DNA of 64,000 nt from GCA-2718815 sp963578105. Its GTDB lineage: Bacteria > Planctomycetota > Planctomycetia > Pirellulales > Pirellulaceae. The stretch covers positions 7,568 through 71,567 of the forward strand of contig CAUZBP010000017.1 in NCBI GenBank assembly GCA_963578105.1, written 5' to 3'. Of the stretch, positions 18,513 to 27,943 are shown in pieces (positions within the stretch are counted from its first letter, which is position 1; each line of letters begins with the position of its first letter). Under the pieces are notes generated by a model, which was not told where the DNA came from, searched no databases, and saw only the letters and a list, made by a program, of their open reading frames with translations. A program made the translations under genes and the position numbers.

Positions 18513-19287
18513 AGAACTGACTTGCGCTTAAATCCGGCAAATATTTTTTCTCCGGGGGTTTTCCTGAACGCCATCCAAGACAAGTTCCTCGGTAACCGGC
18601 TCAACCAGCCATCCCCGAAGAGATCAAACCCTGGGGACTCCTGCTGGTACGGAGTATAATTCTTATAAAAAACAAACTTTTGCACGAACCTTTACGTCAC
18701 TCGTGCGTCGATAAGATCTACCGACCAGGGATGCCGGTGGTCGTTTCGTTGACTCGTGACACGCCACAAGTTGACATCAGATTCCCCACACGGCATAATT
18801 TGTTCAAGGGGATAACGTTACAAGTTAAAGTTTTCAATTGGACCCGGCGTCGGGAACCGTTCCATGCTTGATCTCATCCGCAACACATCAAAACTCGGGG
18901 TCATCAGTAACCTGTTGAAGGTGAGTGGCGCTATCATTGCGGATCAACTGCAGCATACGGGGACTTCCTCGACACTTCTCTACCCCCAATACGATTGGGT
19001 AGCTTATCGCCATCCGATTCATTCATCGGCGATGCCCATCGCGCCAGAAAGATCAGGGCTAGGACTCGAACATTTCGTCTCGATTCTGGTGTCGCCTTTC
19101 TCGTGTTGGTGCCTGATGCGCCCTCTGCCGTTGCTCGCCACCACGGCCACTTCCTGAACTGAGATTTTCACTTCATCAGCTCATCTTCATTGGAAGTAAA
19201 CCCGAAAACGACTTCGGCTGCGGACGAGCGTTAGATATTGGTGTCGCGCTTTCGAGTTGCTACTTCTTCGTGTTTCCCGAGAGAATC
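18513..19287. other. Long intergenic region
   Basis: About 775 bases without a convincing gene. Two short open frames (18680-18871 and 18864-19157) lack ribosome-binding sites and protein-like composition. A TATAAT occurs at 18655-18660 on the plus strand without a good -35. A degenerate direct repeat (GGTGTCGC...CTTTC...GTTG) occurs near 19092 and 19240. Some of this is probably the long 5' region of the sigma-factor gene. Confidence 0.5.
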
Positions 19288-19869
19288 ATGGCCATTAATG
19301 TTACTGTTCAACAAACGAACGACAAAAACCGACTGACAGACCTGGTACGCACCGCCCAAGCAGGCGACCGAAATGCGTTCGGGAAATCAGTTGAACGTTA
19401 TGAACGAACCGTTTTCAATGAAGCCTTACGACGGTTGGGCAACCATGCAGAGGCTCAGGAACTCTGTCAGGACCTGTTTGTCCAGGCCCTCCTGAAACTA
19501 CACCAGTTACAGAATTCCATTTGCTTTGGTGGTTGGTTGCGGTCAATCACACATCGCATGGCGATCAATCGGGCCGTACGGAGGCGCGCTGCCACTGCAA
19601 TCGACCCGGAAGTCCTGTCGAACATTTGCGTGGAATGGCAGACACCCCTGGCTTCCCTATTAGATAGAGAACGGAGGTTACAAGTCCGCGAAGGCCTGGT
19701 TCGCCTGCGAGCCATGGACCGCGAGACGTTGATGGCTTTTTACTTCCACGGTCAGTCACTGACCGAGATGAGTGATACGTTTGACGCTCCGGTTGGTACC
19801 ATTAAACGGCGTTTGCACATAGCCCGTAAGCGACTGGCCAAAGAAGTCGAAGGACAAGTAGCTGTTTAG
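19288..19869 (+). CDS. ECF-type sigma-70 family RNA polymerase sigma factor
   Basis: A 193-residue alternative sigma factor. Region 2 is seen in AFGKSVERYERTVFNEALRRLGNHAEAQELCQDLF and FGGWLRSITHRMAINRAVRR; region 4 is the HTH segment LRAMDRETLMAFYFHGQSLTEMSDTFDAPVGTIKRRLHIARKRL. The linker is short and there is no extra C-terminal domain. The N-terminus (AINVTVQQTNDKNRLTDLV) is typical of planctomycete ECF factors. The ATG at 19288 is preferred over the GTG at 19270 because GAGAGA precedes it. No anti-sigma gene is adjacent, so its regulation and regulon are unknown. Confidence 0.88.
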   Translation: MAINVTVQQTNDKNRLTDLVRTAQAGDRNAFGKSVERYERTVFNEALRRLGNHAEAQELCQDLFVQALLKLHQLQNSICFGGWLRSITHRMAINRAVRRRAATAIDPEVLSNICVEWQTPLASLLDRERRLQVREGLVRLRAMDRETLMAFYFHGQSLTEMSDTFDAPVGTIKRRLHIARKRLAKEVEGQVAV

Positions 19870-20180
19870 AGGTTCAGCGTCGCAGCAAGTGACCGTGACT
19901 ACGCCTGAGCGACACCGCGTCTGCTGGATATTCAGGCCGGGTATTGTGACCGCACTGATTACGTTTCCTGGCCCATAAGTGCTACCAACTCCTTCCAGCA
20001 ATTACGCCACCAAACGACTCGAAACAAAAGAGGCCTGAAGGCAACCGCAGTCCGTCACTCACACTGTTACGTTGGCATGTATTTGGTGACTGTACAGTGT
20101 TCTAATCACAACGTTCTAATTGTAAGCTATCGGTTACGATGTAAGATCCGCCGACTACAGAATCAAAAGCGAATTTCATC
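19870..20180. other. Intergenic region
   Basis: About 310 bases between the sigma-factor gene and the DUF4432 gene, both on the plus strand. No clear terminator, promoter or ORF is visible to me. Confidence 0.5.
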
Positions 20181-21383
20181 ATGCCACGATCAACTCACGT
20201 TCTCACGGACCTGGCAAGCGAAACCTGGCTGGAAACATTCCGGCTGGACGAGTCGCAGGGCCCCCGGTTGTCAGGTTCATCGAAATGGTCCGTCAGTAAA
20301 CGAGTCTTGCGCGGTGGTCCCGCACAAGGCGTGGATGTGGTTCGGGTCGATAATGGAATACTCTCTTTTGAGCTATTGCCAACCCGTGGAATGGGGCTCT
20401 GGCGCGGGAACTTTCAGGACCTGCAACTTGGTTGGCAGTCGCCCGTGCAATTTCCTGTGCATCCCGGGCTGGTCCGACTGACAGCAGATGACGGTCTGGG
20501 GTGGCTTACGGGTTTCAACGAATGGATGTGTCGCTGTGGGCTGAATTCGATCGGCCGTCCGGGTGTCGATGCGCTCGAGCAGAACAAAAACATCTCCGGC
20601 AACGAACGTCTGACGTTACACGGACGCATCTCAAATATCCCAGCCCATCGTGTCGAAGTCGTGATTGATGATGACGGTCCCGGGAACCTTGTCGTCCGGG
20701 GTGAAGTCGACGAGGCCATGTTGTTTGGACCGACGCTTCGGTTGAGCGCAAGCATTCGAACACAGGCCGGAGCAAATTGTTTGCATCTTCAAGACGAAAT
20801 TACGAATTTCGGCAACCATCCCAACGAATTACAGATCTTGTACCACACGAACTTTGGAAATCCGTTGCTGGAGCAGGGGGCTAAGATTATCACAGCAGCA
20901 AAATTGATTGCTCCCTGCAATCAGGAATCAGCAGCGACCATCGACCAGTGGGCAACTTTTCTCGGACCAAGTCCGGGATTCATTGAGCAGGGGTACTTCC
21001 TGGAACCTTTAGCAGACGAGGAAGGAAATGGTGTCGCCCTGTTGCACAATGCTGCTGCGAACCAGGGAATCCGATTAACGTACAACGCAGAGCAGCTTCC
21101 GTGTTTCACTCTTTGGAAAAATACCGCAGGGGATAAGGACGGTTATGTAACCGGTCTCGAACCGGGAACAAGTTACCCGAACTTGAAATCCTTTGAGAGA
21201 CAACAAGGACGTGTCGTGGTCCTACAGCCTGGCGAAACTTACCGAACGGGCATCACGATTTCTGTTTTAAATTCATCTACTGAAGTCAAAGAAGTGTCGG
21301 AGTCGATCCGACGCATCCAGGACACCACGCCGATTCGTTTCCACCGGCAACCGCATCGAACGTTTTCACCCGCTCAAAATTAG
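20181..21383 (+). CDS. DUF4432 family aldose 1-epimerase-like protein
   Basis: A 400-residue cytoplasmic protein of the galactose-mutarotase fold. Features: VDVVRVDNGILSFELLPTRGMGLW early, WLTGFNEWMCRCGLNSIGRP, LTLHGRISNIPAH, an ENxxx-type beta segment (LHLQDEITNFGNHPNELQILYHTNFG), and FTLWKNTAGDKDGYVTGLEPGTSYPN near the C-terminus. The family is assumed to bind or epimerise sugars, but activity has not been assigned generally. It is not adjacent to a sugar pathway here and is convergent with the sucCD operon. Confidence 0.85.
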   Translation: MPRSTHVLTDLASETWLETFRLDESQGPRLSGSSKWSVSKRVLRGGPAQGVDVVRVDNGILSFELLPTRGMGLWRGNFQDLQLGWQSPVQFPVHPGLVRLTADDGLGWLTGFNEWMCRCGLNSIGRPGVDALEQNKNISGNERLTLHGRISNIPAHRVEVVIDDDGPGNLVVRGEVDEAMLFGPTLRLSASIRTQAGANCLHLQDEITNFGNHPNELQILYHTNFGNPLLEQGAKIITAAKLIAPCNQESAATIDQWATFLGPSPGFIEQGYFLEPLADEEGNGVALLHNAAANQGIRLTYNAEQLPCFTLWKNTAGDKDGYVTGLEPGTSYPNLKSFERQQGRVVVLQPGETYRTGITISVLNSSTEVKEVSESIRRIQDTTPIRFHRQPHRTFSPAQN

Positions 21384-21458
21384 GTATCAGATTTCAGCTT
21401 TCGAATGGGCCAGAGGACCGATCCACTGGGGATAAAGATCATTCGGAGGTCCGCTGGT

Positions 21459-22496
21459 TCAGGACGAGCCGTTCCATTGCACGCCCAGCGACTGTGCCAA
21501 CTGCAGTAGTTCCGACCACACGGCTTGGTCGACTTCAATACCCTCTCGCAATCGCTGCTCACGTCTACGGCGCTCGATTTCCCCGGGCAGCAAAACCTCG
21601 CTGCCGGGCTTTGGTCGAACACCTTTCACGTAACGGACATAATCATTCAGGTTGCGATACAATTCTTCACTTTCAGTAAAGCAGGCAGGGTCAAGCACCT
21701 GAAAGAGCAAACCATTGGCATAGCGTTTGACCATCTGGGCACAGCCTTCTCCGGAGAGGACTCCGGTAAAAAGATCCATGACCAGTGCCAAACAGTAACC
21801 TTTGTGTCCCTGATCACTACCCAGCGGTGCGATTGCTCCCTCTTCGTAGGCCACGTTTGGGTCGGTCGTGAATTGTCCATCGGGTCCCACTACCCAACCC
21901 AGAGGAACCGGTTTGGAGGATGCACGCGCCAGCCGCACCTTACCCTCTGCAACTGTACTTGATGCGAAATCCACGACAATTGGGTCCTGGCCCGTAGGAA
22001 ACGCGAAGGCGATTGGGTTGGTACAAAGTCGTCTTTGTCCGCTTCCCCACGGGGCGACCCGGGCAGGTCCCTGAACGTTACAGTAGGCGGTACCAATCAA
22101 GCCCTCTTCAGCAGCCCGGGTGACATAAACACCGATGCGCCCCACGTGGTGAGAGCCTTTCACCAGCACGGCCGACAATCCAACTTTTTTGGCCTTTTCA
22201 ATAGCCAGGTTGATTGCAAACTGAGCCGTCACCGCTCCCCATCCCTGATGTCCATTAACCACAGCCGTGCATGGCTTTTCGCGTTCGATAGTCGGTGTCT
22301 CAGTAGGTCGCACCATCCCGTCTTGCGCATGCCGGCAATACTCGACTACGCGTATTACACCGTGAGAATCATGGCCCGCCAAATTAGATTCCACAAGATG
22401 CTCAGCCACATGCCTGGCATCTTCGCGAGAACTACCCACGGTTTCGAGTATTTCGCTGACAAATGTCTTCAAATCTTGTTGAAAGAGGATCGGCAT
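21459..22496 (-). CDS. Ldh family (malate/L-lactate dehydrogenase type) oxidoreductase
   Basis: A 345-residue NAD(P)-dependent oxidoreductase of the type II malate/L-lactate/ureidoglycolate dehydrogenase family, distinct from classical MDH. Characteristic segments: LAGHDSHGVIRV, VNGHQGWGAVTAQFA, KGSHHVGRIGVYV (substrate/cofactor region), GPARVAPWGSG..LCTNPIAFAFP and DQGHKGYCLALVMDLFTGVLSG. The alpha-keto acid substrate is not determined by the sequence. It lies 8 bases downstream of sucD and is probably co-transcribed with sucCD, which would fit a malate dehydrogenase-like role in central metabolism; that is inference from context. Confidence 0.88.
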   Translation of the reverse strand: MPILFQQDLKTFVSEILETVGSSREDARHVAEHLVESNLAGHDSHGVIRVVEYCRHAQDGMVRPTETPTIEREKPCTAVVNGHQGWGAVTAQFAINLAIEKAKKVGLSAVLVKGSHHVGRIGVYVTRAAEEGLIGTAYCNVQGPARVAPWGSGQRRLCTNPIAFAFPTGQDPIVVDFASSTVAEGKVRLARASSKPVPLGWVVGPDGQFTTDPNVAYEEGAIAPLGSDQGHKGYCLALVMDLFTGVLSGEGCAQMVKRYANGLLFQVLDPACFTESEELYRNLNDYVRYVKGVRPKPGSEVLLPGEIERRRREQRLREGIEVDQAVWSELLQLAQSLGVQWNGSS

Positions 22497-22504
22497 TGGT
22501 TTTA

Positions 22505-23383
22505 CTAACTCAACCCTTTGATGGCGCGTTGCATGACCGTGCCCATTTCTGCGGGACTTTCGGCAACCACAATCCCGGCTTCACGCAAAGCGGTTGTCTT
22601 TTCTGCAGCGGTGCCCTTTCCACCCGAAATAATCGCGCCGGCGTGGCCCATGCGTTTTCCAGGAGGCGCTGTTTGACCAGCGATGAAAGCAGCGACGGGC
22701 TTGGTCACGTTGTCTTTAACAAAAGCAGCCGCTTCCTCTTCGGCCGTACCACCGATCTCGCCCATCATTAAAATGGCTTCCGTTGCAGGATCTGATTCGT
22801 AAAGCTTAAATAGATCGATGAAAGACGTCCCCACGATCGGATCACCTCCCAATCCGACACAAGTCGATTGCCCCAAACCCAGGTTGGAAAGTTGCCAGAC
22901 CGCCTCATACGTCAACGTACCACTCCGGCTCATAACACCCACCGGACCTTTTTGGTGAATGTATCCAGGCATGATGCCCATTTTACATTCATCGGGCGTG
23001 ATCAGTCCCGGGCAATTCGGTCCAATTAAAACTGATTGGCTTTCCTGAACGACTTTGTTGACTCGAACCATGTCCAAAGCCGGAACTCCTTCTGTGACGG
23101 CGACGATGGTTTGTATTCCGGCGTCAACCGCTTCCAGAATGGCATCTGCCGTGAACGCCGCCGGCACGAAGATCATTGTGGCATCGGCCCCAGTTTGTTC
23201 GACAGCTTCGTAGACCGTATCGAACACGGGTAGCCCGAGAACTTCCTGACCTCCTTTACCCGGCGTGACACCCCCCACCACCTGGGTACCGTACGCCAAG
23301 CATCCCTGGGCGTGAAATTCTCCGGCCCGACCCGTGATGCCTTGGCAAATGACACGCGTCTCTTTGTTAACCAGAATACTCAT
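22505..23383 (-). CDS. sucD: Succinate-CoA ligase (ADP/GDP-forming) subunit alpha
   Basis: The 292-residue alpha subunit of the TCA-cycle enzyme that interconverts succinyl-CoA and succinate with substrate-level phosphorylation. The CoA-binding Rossmann start is ILVNKETRVICQGITGRAGEFHAQG, the CoA site includes GIMPGYIHQKGPVGVMSRSGTLTYE, and the phosphohistidine loop is GKRMGHAGAIISGGKGTA. The length is normal. The ATG at 23383 is used; the frame could start one codon earlier at a TTG. It follows sucC after about 183 bases. Confidence 0.96.
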   Translation of the reverse strand: MSILVNKETRVICQGITGRAGEFHAQGCLAYGTQVVGGVTPGKGGQEVLGLPVFDTVYEAVEQTGADATMIFVPAAFTADAILEAVDAGIQTIVAVTEGVPALDMVRVNKVVQESQSVLIGPNCPGLITPDECKMGIMPGYIHQKGPVGVMSRSGTLTYEAVWQLSNLGLGQSTCVGLGGDPIVGTSFIDLFKLYESDPATEAILMMGEIGGTAEEEAAAFVKDNVTKPVAAFIAGQTAPPGKRMGHAGAIISGGKGTAAEKTTALREAGIVVAESPAEMGTVMQRAIKGLS

Positions 23384-23566
23384 CAAGAAGGGGTCCCTTC
23401 AGACTTATTCACATGGATACAGCTGACTACTGCGGCAAACCTGACGGGGAACAGTCACCACACCAGACACCGCAATTCATTTTTGGTGAGTAATCACTCA
23501 TTCGACCTTCACGTGCAAACACTTTCCCCAATGTTACGTTCTATACAGCAACGACTTGCTGCCTGT

Positions 23567-24751
23567 TCAGCCAACTGCTGCCACAACTTTTTTCGCGGCG
23601 TCCGTTAGGTTGTCGGCCGTGATGATATCCACATCGCTTTGGGCAATAATCTTCCGCCCTTCTTCCACCTTGGTACCCTCGAGACGAACTACCAATGGCA
23701 CATTGAACTCAACCGTCTGGTAGGCTTCGAGCAAAGCGTTTGCAATCGTAGTGCATTGCATGATTCCCCCGAAAATATTGACCAACACAGCCTTGACGTT
23801 CGCGTCTTCGACCAGAATACGAAACGCCTCCGTCACTTGCTCAACGTTGGCCCCGCCACCCACGTCCAAAAAATTGGCAGGCTCACCGCCATGATATTTA
23901 ATGATGTCCATGGTGCTCATCGCCAGACCCGCCCCATTTACCAGGCAACCGATGTTGCCATCCAATTTGACGTAGCTCAAACCCGCGTCTGCAGCGCGCA
24001 CTTCCGCAGGCTCTTCCTCGGACAGGTCACGTAGCTTTGCGATATCGGGGTGACGGAACAGAGCGTTGTCGTCAAAAGTGATTTTTGCATCCAATGCCAA
24101 CAGTTCACCCCCACCAGTGACTACCAGGGGATTGATTTCAAGCAGACTACAATCTAGATCGACGAATAAGCGACACAATGCTTTCATGAATTGAGCAGAG
24201 TCCTTGAAGCCAGCGGCTCCCAACCCCAATTGCTTACTCAGCTTTCGAACCTGAAAGTCTTCCAGGCCAATCGCCGGATCAAAGTGTGTTTTGTGAATCA
24301 ATTCAGGCGTCTCAGCAGCCACCTTTTCGATCTCCACACCACCCTCCGTGGAAACCATGAGCACGGGTTTGGCAGCCGCACGGTCGAGCACGATACCCAG
24401 ATAAAGCTCCCGAGAAATGTCGCATCCCTCTTCCACCAGTACCTGATTAACCATCTTACCGATCGGCCCGGTTTGAATGGTTACCAGTTCCTTTCCCAGC
24501 AGCTGTTCCGCAACTTCAAAAGCGTGCTCACGGTTTTTGACCAATTGCACCCCTCGCTGCTGGGCATTGTCTTTAACGGTCCCTTTCCCTCGACCTCCTG
24601 CATGGATTTGCGCCTTGACGACTGCGAAGTCACCGCGCAACTCGTCGAATGCACCAGCCGCATCTTCCGGAGTTGTCGCAACCAATCCGCGCGGCACGCG
24701 AATTCCATGATCCGCGAATATCTTCTTTCCCTGGAACTCATGAATCTTCAT
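23567..24751 (-). CDS. sucC: ADP-forming succinate-CoA ligase subunit beta
   Basis: The 394-residue beta subunit of succinyl-CoA synthetase, carrying the ATP-grasp domain and succinate site. It begins MKIHEFQGKKIFADHGIRVPRG; the nucleotide-binding segment VVKAQIHAGGRGKGT, metal-binding LLEINPLVVTGGGELLALDAKI and the C-terminal ligase loop VNIFGGIMQCTTIANALLEAY are all intact. ATG 24751 is chosen; a GTG sits one codon upstream. It is the first gene of the sucC-sucD-Ldh unit, transcribed from the sigma-70 promoter at 24797-24825. Confidence 0.96.
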   Translation of the reverse strand: MKIHEFQGKKIFADHGIRVPRGLVATTPEDAAGAFDELRGDFAVVKAQIHAGGRGKGTVKDNAQQRGVQLVKNREHAFEVAEQLLGKELVTIQTGPIGKMVNQVLVEEGCDISRELYLGIVLDRAAAKPVLMVSTEGGVEIEKVAAETPELIHKTHFDPAIGLEDFQVRKLSKQLGLGAAGFKDSAQFMKALCRLFVDLDCSLLEINPLVVTGGGELLALDAKITFDDNALFRHPDIAKLRDLSEEEPAEVRAADAGLSYVKLDGNIGCLVNGAGLAMSTMDIIKYHGGEPANFLDVGGGANVEQVTEAFRILVEDANVKAVLVNIFGGIMQCTTIANALLEAYQTVEFNVPLVVRLEGTKVEEGRKIIAQSDVDIITADNLTDAAKKVVAAVG

Positions 24752-25322
24752 CACAATGTGCCTTTTTCAGATCACAACCTTCAAGACAAATCTCGGATTA
24801 TAGCGCTGCTAGTATGGCAAGACAAGGTCCCGGCAGTCTGTTTGGACTCTTTCCGTTCGCACTGTTTTGGCAACGACGACGACTTTTTACGACCTGGTCG
24901 ACGTGGCCGACAAGGTGAATCACGATACAAACTGACAGAATCAACTGGGCGCATATACGGGGCCGGTCGGCTCGATACGGTTCTACGCTCACGGTCATTC
25001 CCACAGCGAGCGACTCATCCGTCTCAAGAGGTCTTTGACACCCCCGTCTGAAGGGCGTGCTGTTGAAGTCCTTGACGTTTTCTTTCCATCGACTCACTGA
25101 AGCATGTTGCTTGTTGTGGTCACGCGAGTGGGACCAACGGACGGATGACCGTGTCGGGCAGCATCAGAAGACACGTCGGGCGTAATTGTTGTCGCAGTCA
25201 GCAGTCCGATGAAAGTCATTTTCTCCATCCCCGAGACTCGACGTCTGCCTATCTCCATTGGGCATGGTCCGTCAAAGTTGTATAGTGGATCACGGCCGGG
25301 TTGTACTCCGCCAGTGAGGTAG
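24752..25322. other. Intergenic region between divergent sucC and epimerase genes
   Basis: About 570 bases. The sucC promoter lies at its left end. The rest contains no convincing ORF, RNA or repeat; short open frames on both strands have no ribosome-binding site. Confidence 0.5.
24797..24825 (-). promoter_or_regulatory. Sigma-70 promoter of the sucCD operon
   Basis: On the minus strand TTGTCT (24820-24825, four of six consensus bases), a 17-bp spacer and a perfect TATAAT (24797-24802). Transcription would start near 24790, giving a leader of about 40 nt ahead of sucC. Confidence 0.7.
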
Positions 25323-26345
25323 ATGTTTGTGGAGAACTTAAAACTCATCACCGGTGCCACGGGATTCCTGGGAAGCCACATCGCGGAACAGTTGGTCAAC
25401 CGCCGGGAACGTGTACGTGTCCTGGTTCGCCCCTCCAGTGACACACGCTTCCTGGAGAAGCTCGATGTGGAAATATTTTTCGGGGATTTGAATGAGCCGG
25501 ACTCTATCCGGCAAGCCTTGAAGTCCGTCGACACCGTATATCATGCTGCGGCATTCGTAGGAGACTGGGGCCCCTGGCGACAATTCTATTCGGGTACTGT
25601 CGAGACAACCCGAAACCTTGTTGAAGCCTGTCGCCGTTCCGCCTGTCCCAAAATTCTGCATGTAAGCTCGATTTCGGTATATGGAAAACAACCAGTCATT
25701 CGTGGCGAGTATACCGAAGACTTGCCAACCGGACAGCATCACTGGATAGGTGATCACTACGGCCGAACAAAATTTCTGGCGGAAGAACAACTCAAAGGCT
25801 ACTCCAATTACACGATTGTACGTCCCAGTTGGGTTTACGGACCTCGAGACCACAAAGCGCTTCCACGTGTGTTTGAGGCGTTACGAGCCGGCCGAGTCCG
25901 TGTGATTGGTTCCGGGGTAAATCCACTGAACATGGTCTACGTCACTGACGTCGCCCGCGGTGCAATCCTGGCTGCCAATCACCCCTCGGTCCATGCACAA
26001 GCTTTTCACCTCTGCCATCATGGTGAGTGCACGCAACGCGACATGATTGATATTCTCTGTGACAGATTGAAGCTGCCACCTATCCGTCGCAACGTGTCAC
26101 TACCACTGGCCTGGTGCGTCGCTTCCGCTGCCGAGTTGGCCTACCAGCTGGCAAGACGTCCGCACCCGCCACCGGTGACCCGCAGAGCGTTGTATATGAT
26201 TGGCAGACCCACTCAGTTCAGCACGGCACGTGCCTCCCGGCAATTAGGCTGGCAACCGGAGGTCGGAATCCGTGATGGTTTGAAACTCACACTTGATTGG
26301 TACGCAGAAAATGATGCGGGTGCCCTTGAAAGTCGAGCGAGTTAG
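25323..26345 (+). CDS. NAD-dependent epimerase/dehydratase (3-beta-HSD/OleD-like SDR)
   Basis: A 340-residue extended short-chain dehydrogenase. The NAD-binding motif is LITGATGFLGSHIAEQL, with DLNEP at the second strand end, HAAAFVGDWG, the catalytic Ser in HVSSISVYG, and YGRTK as YxxxK. The later SWVYGPRDHKALPRVFEALRAGRVRVIGSG resembles 3-beta-hydroxysteroid dehydrogenase and OleD-type reductases more than sugar epimerases. It is convergent with an operon of two SDRs and a fatty acid desaturase, so a lipid substrate is plausible; that is inference. Confidence 0.85.
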   Translation: MFVENLKLITGATGFLGSHIAEQLVNRRERVRVLVRPSSDTRFLEKLDVEIFFGDLNEPDSIRQALKSVDTVYHAAAFVGDWGPWRQFYSGTVETTRNLVEACRRSACPKILHVSSISVYGKQPVIRGEYTEDLPTGQHHWIGDHYGRTKFLAEEQLKGYSNYTIVRPSWVYGPRDHKALPRVFEALRAGRVRVIGSGVNPLNMVYVTDVARGAILAANHPSVHAQAFHLCHHGECTQRDMIDILCDRLKLPPIRRNVSLPLAWCVASAAELAYQLARRPHPPPVTRRALYMIGRPTQFSTARASRQLGWQPEVGIRDGLKLTLDWYAENDAGALESRAS

Positions 26346-26524
26346 CCCGGGTCATCAGAATAAGGCACGAGCAGGTCTTTTGTGTGTGCAACGCTGACGT
26401 TCCTAGAGCGACTTCTGGGGTCGTTCGCCACTCTTGCTGTCGCGTGAAGGGCCGGAAGTGCACCTCGGGCCTCTCACCACAAACAACCGGCATGGCATGC
26501 GCACTCGTCCCGCCAGCCTTCAAT

Positions 26525-27931
26525 CTAGCCGGAAGCTCGGAACCGGTCTTGCACGACGTTCTTACGTGCACGTTGGATTTCACGTTCTCCTTCGCGTTCC
26601 AATTCAGCCCGGTCCCACTGACTCACTTTGCGGCTGTCCAACACGGTGTTATCAATGTACACCGCTTCGTCTTCCCGTGAAGCGTATTCAGGTCCCAACA
26701 CTTCGAGCACCGTAGGATTTGTCGCTGGCTGATTCTTGGGCACAAAATAGCCTTCGACGACGCGAGCTTTGTGTTGATACTCGGAATATGCAAGTAATGT
26801 TTCAGGCAACTCTTTCAGACGATAATGCGGGACGGTGGCAAACATGTGGTGCGGTAAGTGAAAGTCTTGCCCCAGGGGGAAAACGGAAAAATTGAAGAGA
26901 CGGCCACAGTGAAAGACACGCGTGTTGGTCAGCCAGCCTCGATCCGCATTGTCGTGCTGTACAATCTGGCGGAGGACCATAAAAAAAGAAAAAGACGAAA
27001 CCAAAGGAAAAACCCAGAGCAGCAGAAAATAGACTGCCCACGGTTGACCTGTCAGGAAGGTGGCCCAGGCAAGCCCGCCGATCAACAGTGTCATAAAAAC
27101 GACACGCATCTGAAGCAGGTTGCGGACGGAAATCAGGGGACGGATCCGGCTTTGATAATAGTACTCTTCCGGAAGAAACCCCAATACGGTGACAAGGCCC
27201 AGACAACCCACAACAGGTACGCCCGCAAGAAGTAAAGTATTTTCCAGGAACACGCACCCCGTGACACTGGCAGTCAGTAGAACCAGGTAGGCGATCCACA
27301 GGTGCATTGGAAAGTTGGTAGGCTTCCAATCTTTGCGGATATAAGGATTTTTTTCTGTTCCAATAGAATCATACTCGGCTCGCGCTCGACTATATCGAAG
27401 CAAGTTGGGTAGCCACAACTGCTTGAACCATGTCTGGAGCAACTCCTGCTTGAGCAACGGAAAATTCAGCTTGTGTCCGCTTTGTTGAAGTTGCGACAGG
27501 TCCGGATCCCGTTCCGGATCATTAACAAACTGGTGGTGGGCCAAGTGATGTAAACCATAATGAAAATTGGAACTGATCATGGGAAAGGAGCAGAGCCATT
27601 CTCCGACCAGGTCGTTCAAATACCGACTTTTGAACAGCGTGTTGTGGGCGGCTTCGTGGGCAAGACAGGCCAGGTGATGTTGCAGGGCACCCACTGCCAC
27701 GATGGCAAAAAGCGTCACGGGGATATTCCACAGGATCGGCCACCCGGCAGCCGCACCAAACCGGTAAAACCCAATCGTTGCTCCAATGACCAATGCCAAC
27801 ATCAAGTAGGTTCGAATCAAGTAAACCTAGTTCGTTGTGTTATCACCTCTCCGGAGTTCCTGAAGTTTTCGTTTGAACTCGGGATCCCGCAGGAACGGTG
27901 TTGTTTTGGAAGGTAATACCGATAAATCCAT
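26525..27931 (-). pseudogene. Membrane fatty acid desaturase interrupted by in-frame TAG
   Basis: The whole reading frame from ATG 27931 encodes a 468-codon membrane di-iron desaturase. Histidine boxes are intact: HEAAH, HHLAHH and HLPHH. Several hydrophobic segments separate them. Codon 35 is TAG (27827-27829): the N-terminus runs MDLSVLPSKTTPFLRDPEF...GDNTTN, then stop, then VYLIRTYLMLAL in the same frame. The segment before the stop is protein-like and continuous with the rest, so it belongs to the gene. A single base change (for example TGG to TAG) explains it. A 431-residue product could still start at the TTG at 27820. It lies 12 bases after an SDR gene, third in an operon. TAG ends other genes here, so suppression is unlikely. 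Confidence 0.8.
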
Positions 27932-27943
27932 GATTTCGGGTTC

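Noticed and set aside
18680..19157. Two short plus-strand open frames as genes
   Set aside because: No ribosome-binding sites, low-quality protein-like composition, overlapping frames and no recognisable motif.
27827..27829. TAG read as pyrrolysine or another amino acid
   Set aside because: TAG ends ordinary genes here (the ATP-grasp gene at 3272, parB at 59363), and no pylT/pylS-like gene is in the window. A point mutation is simpler.
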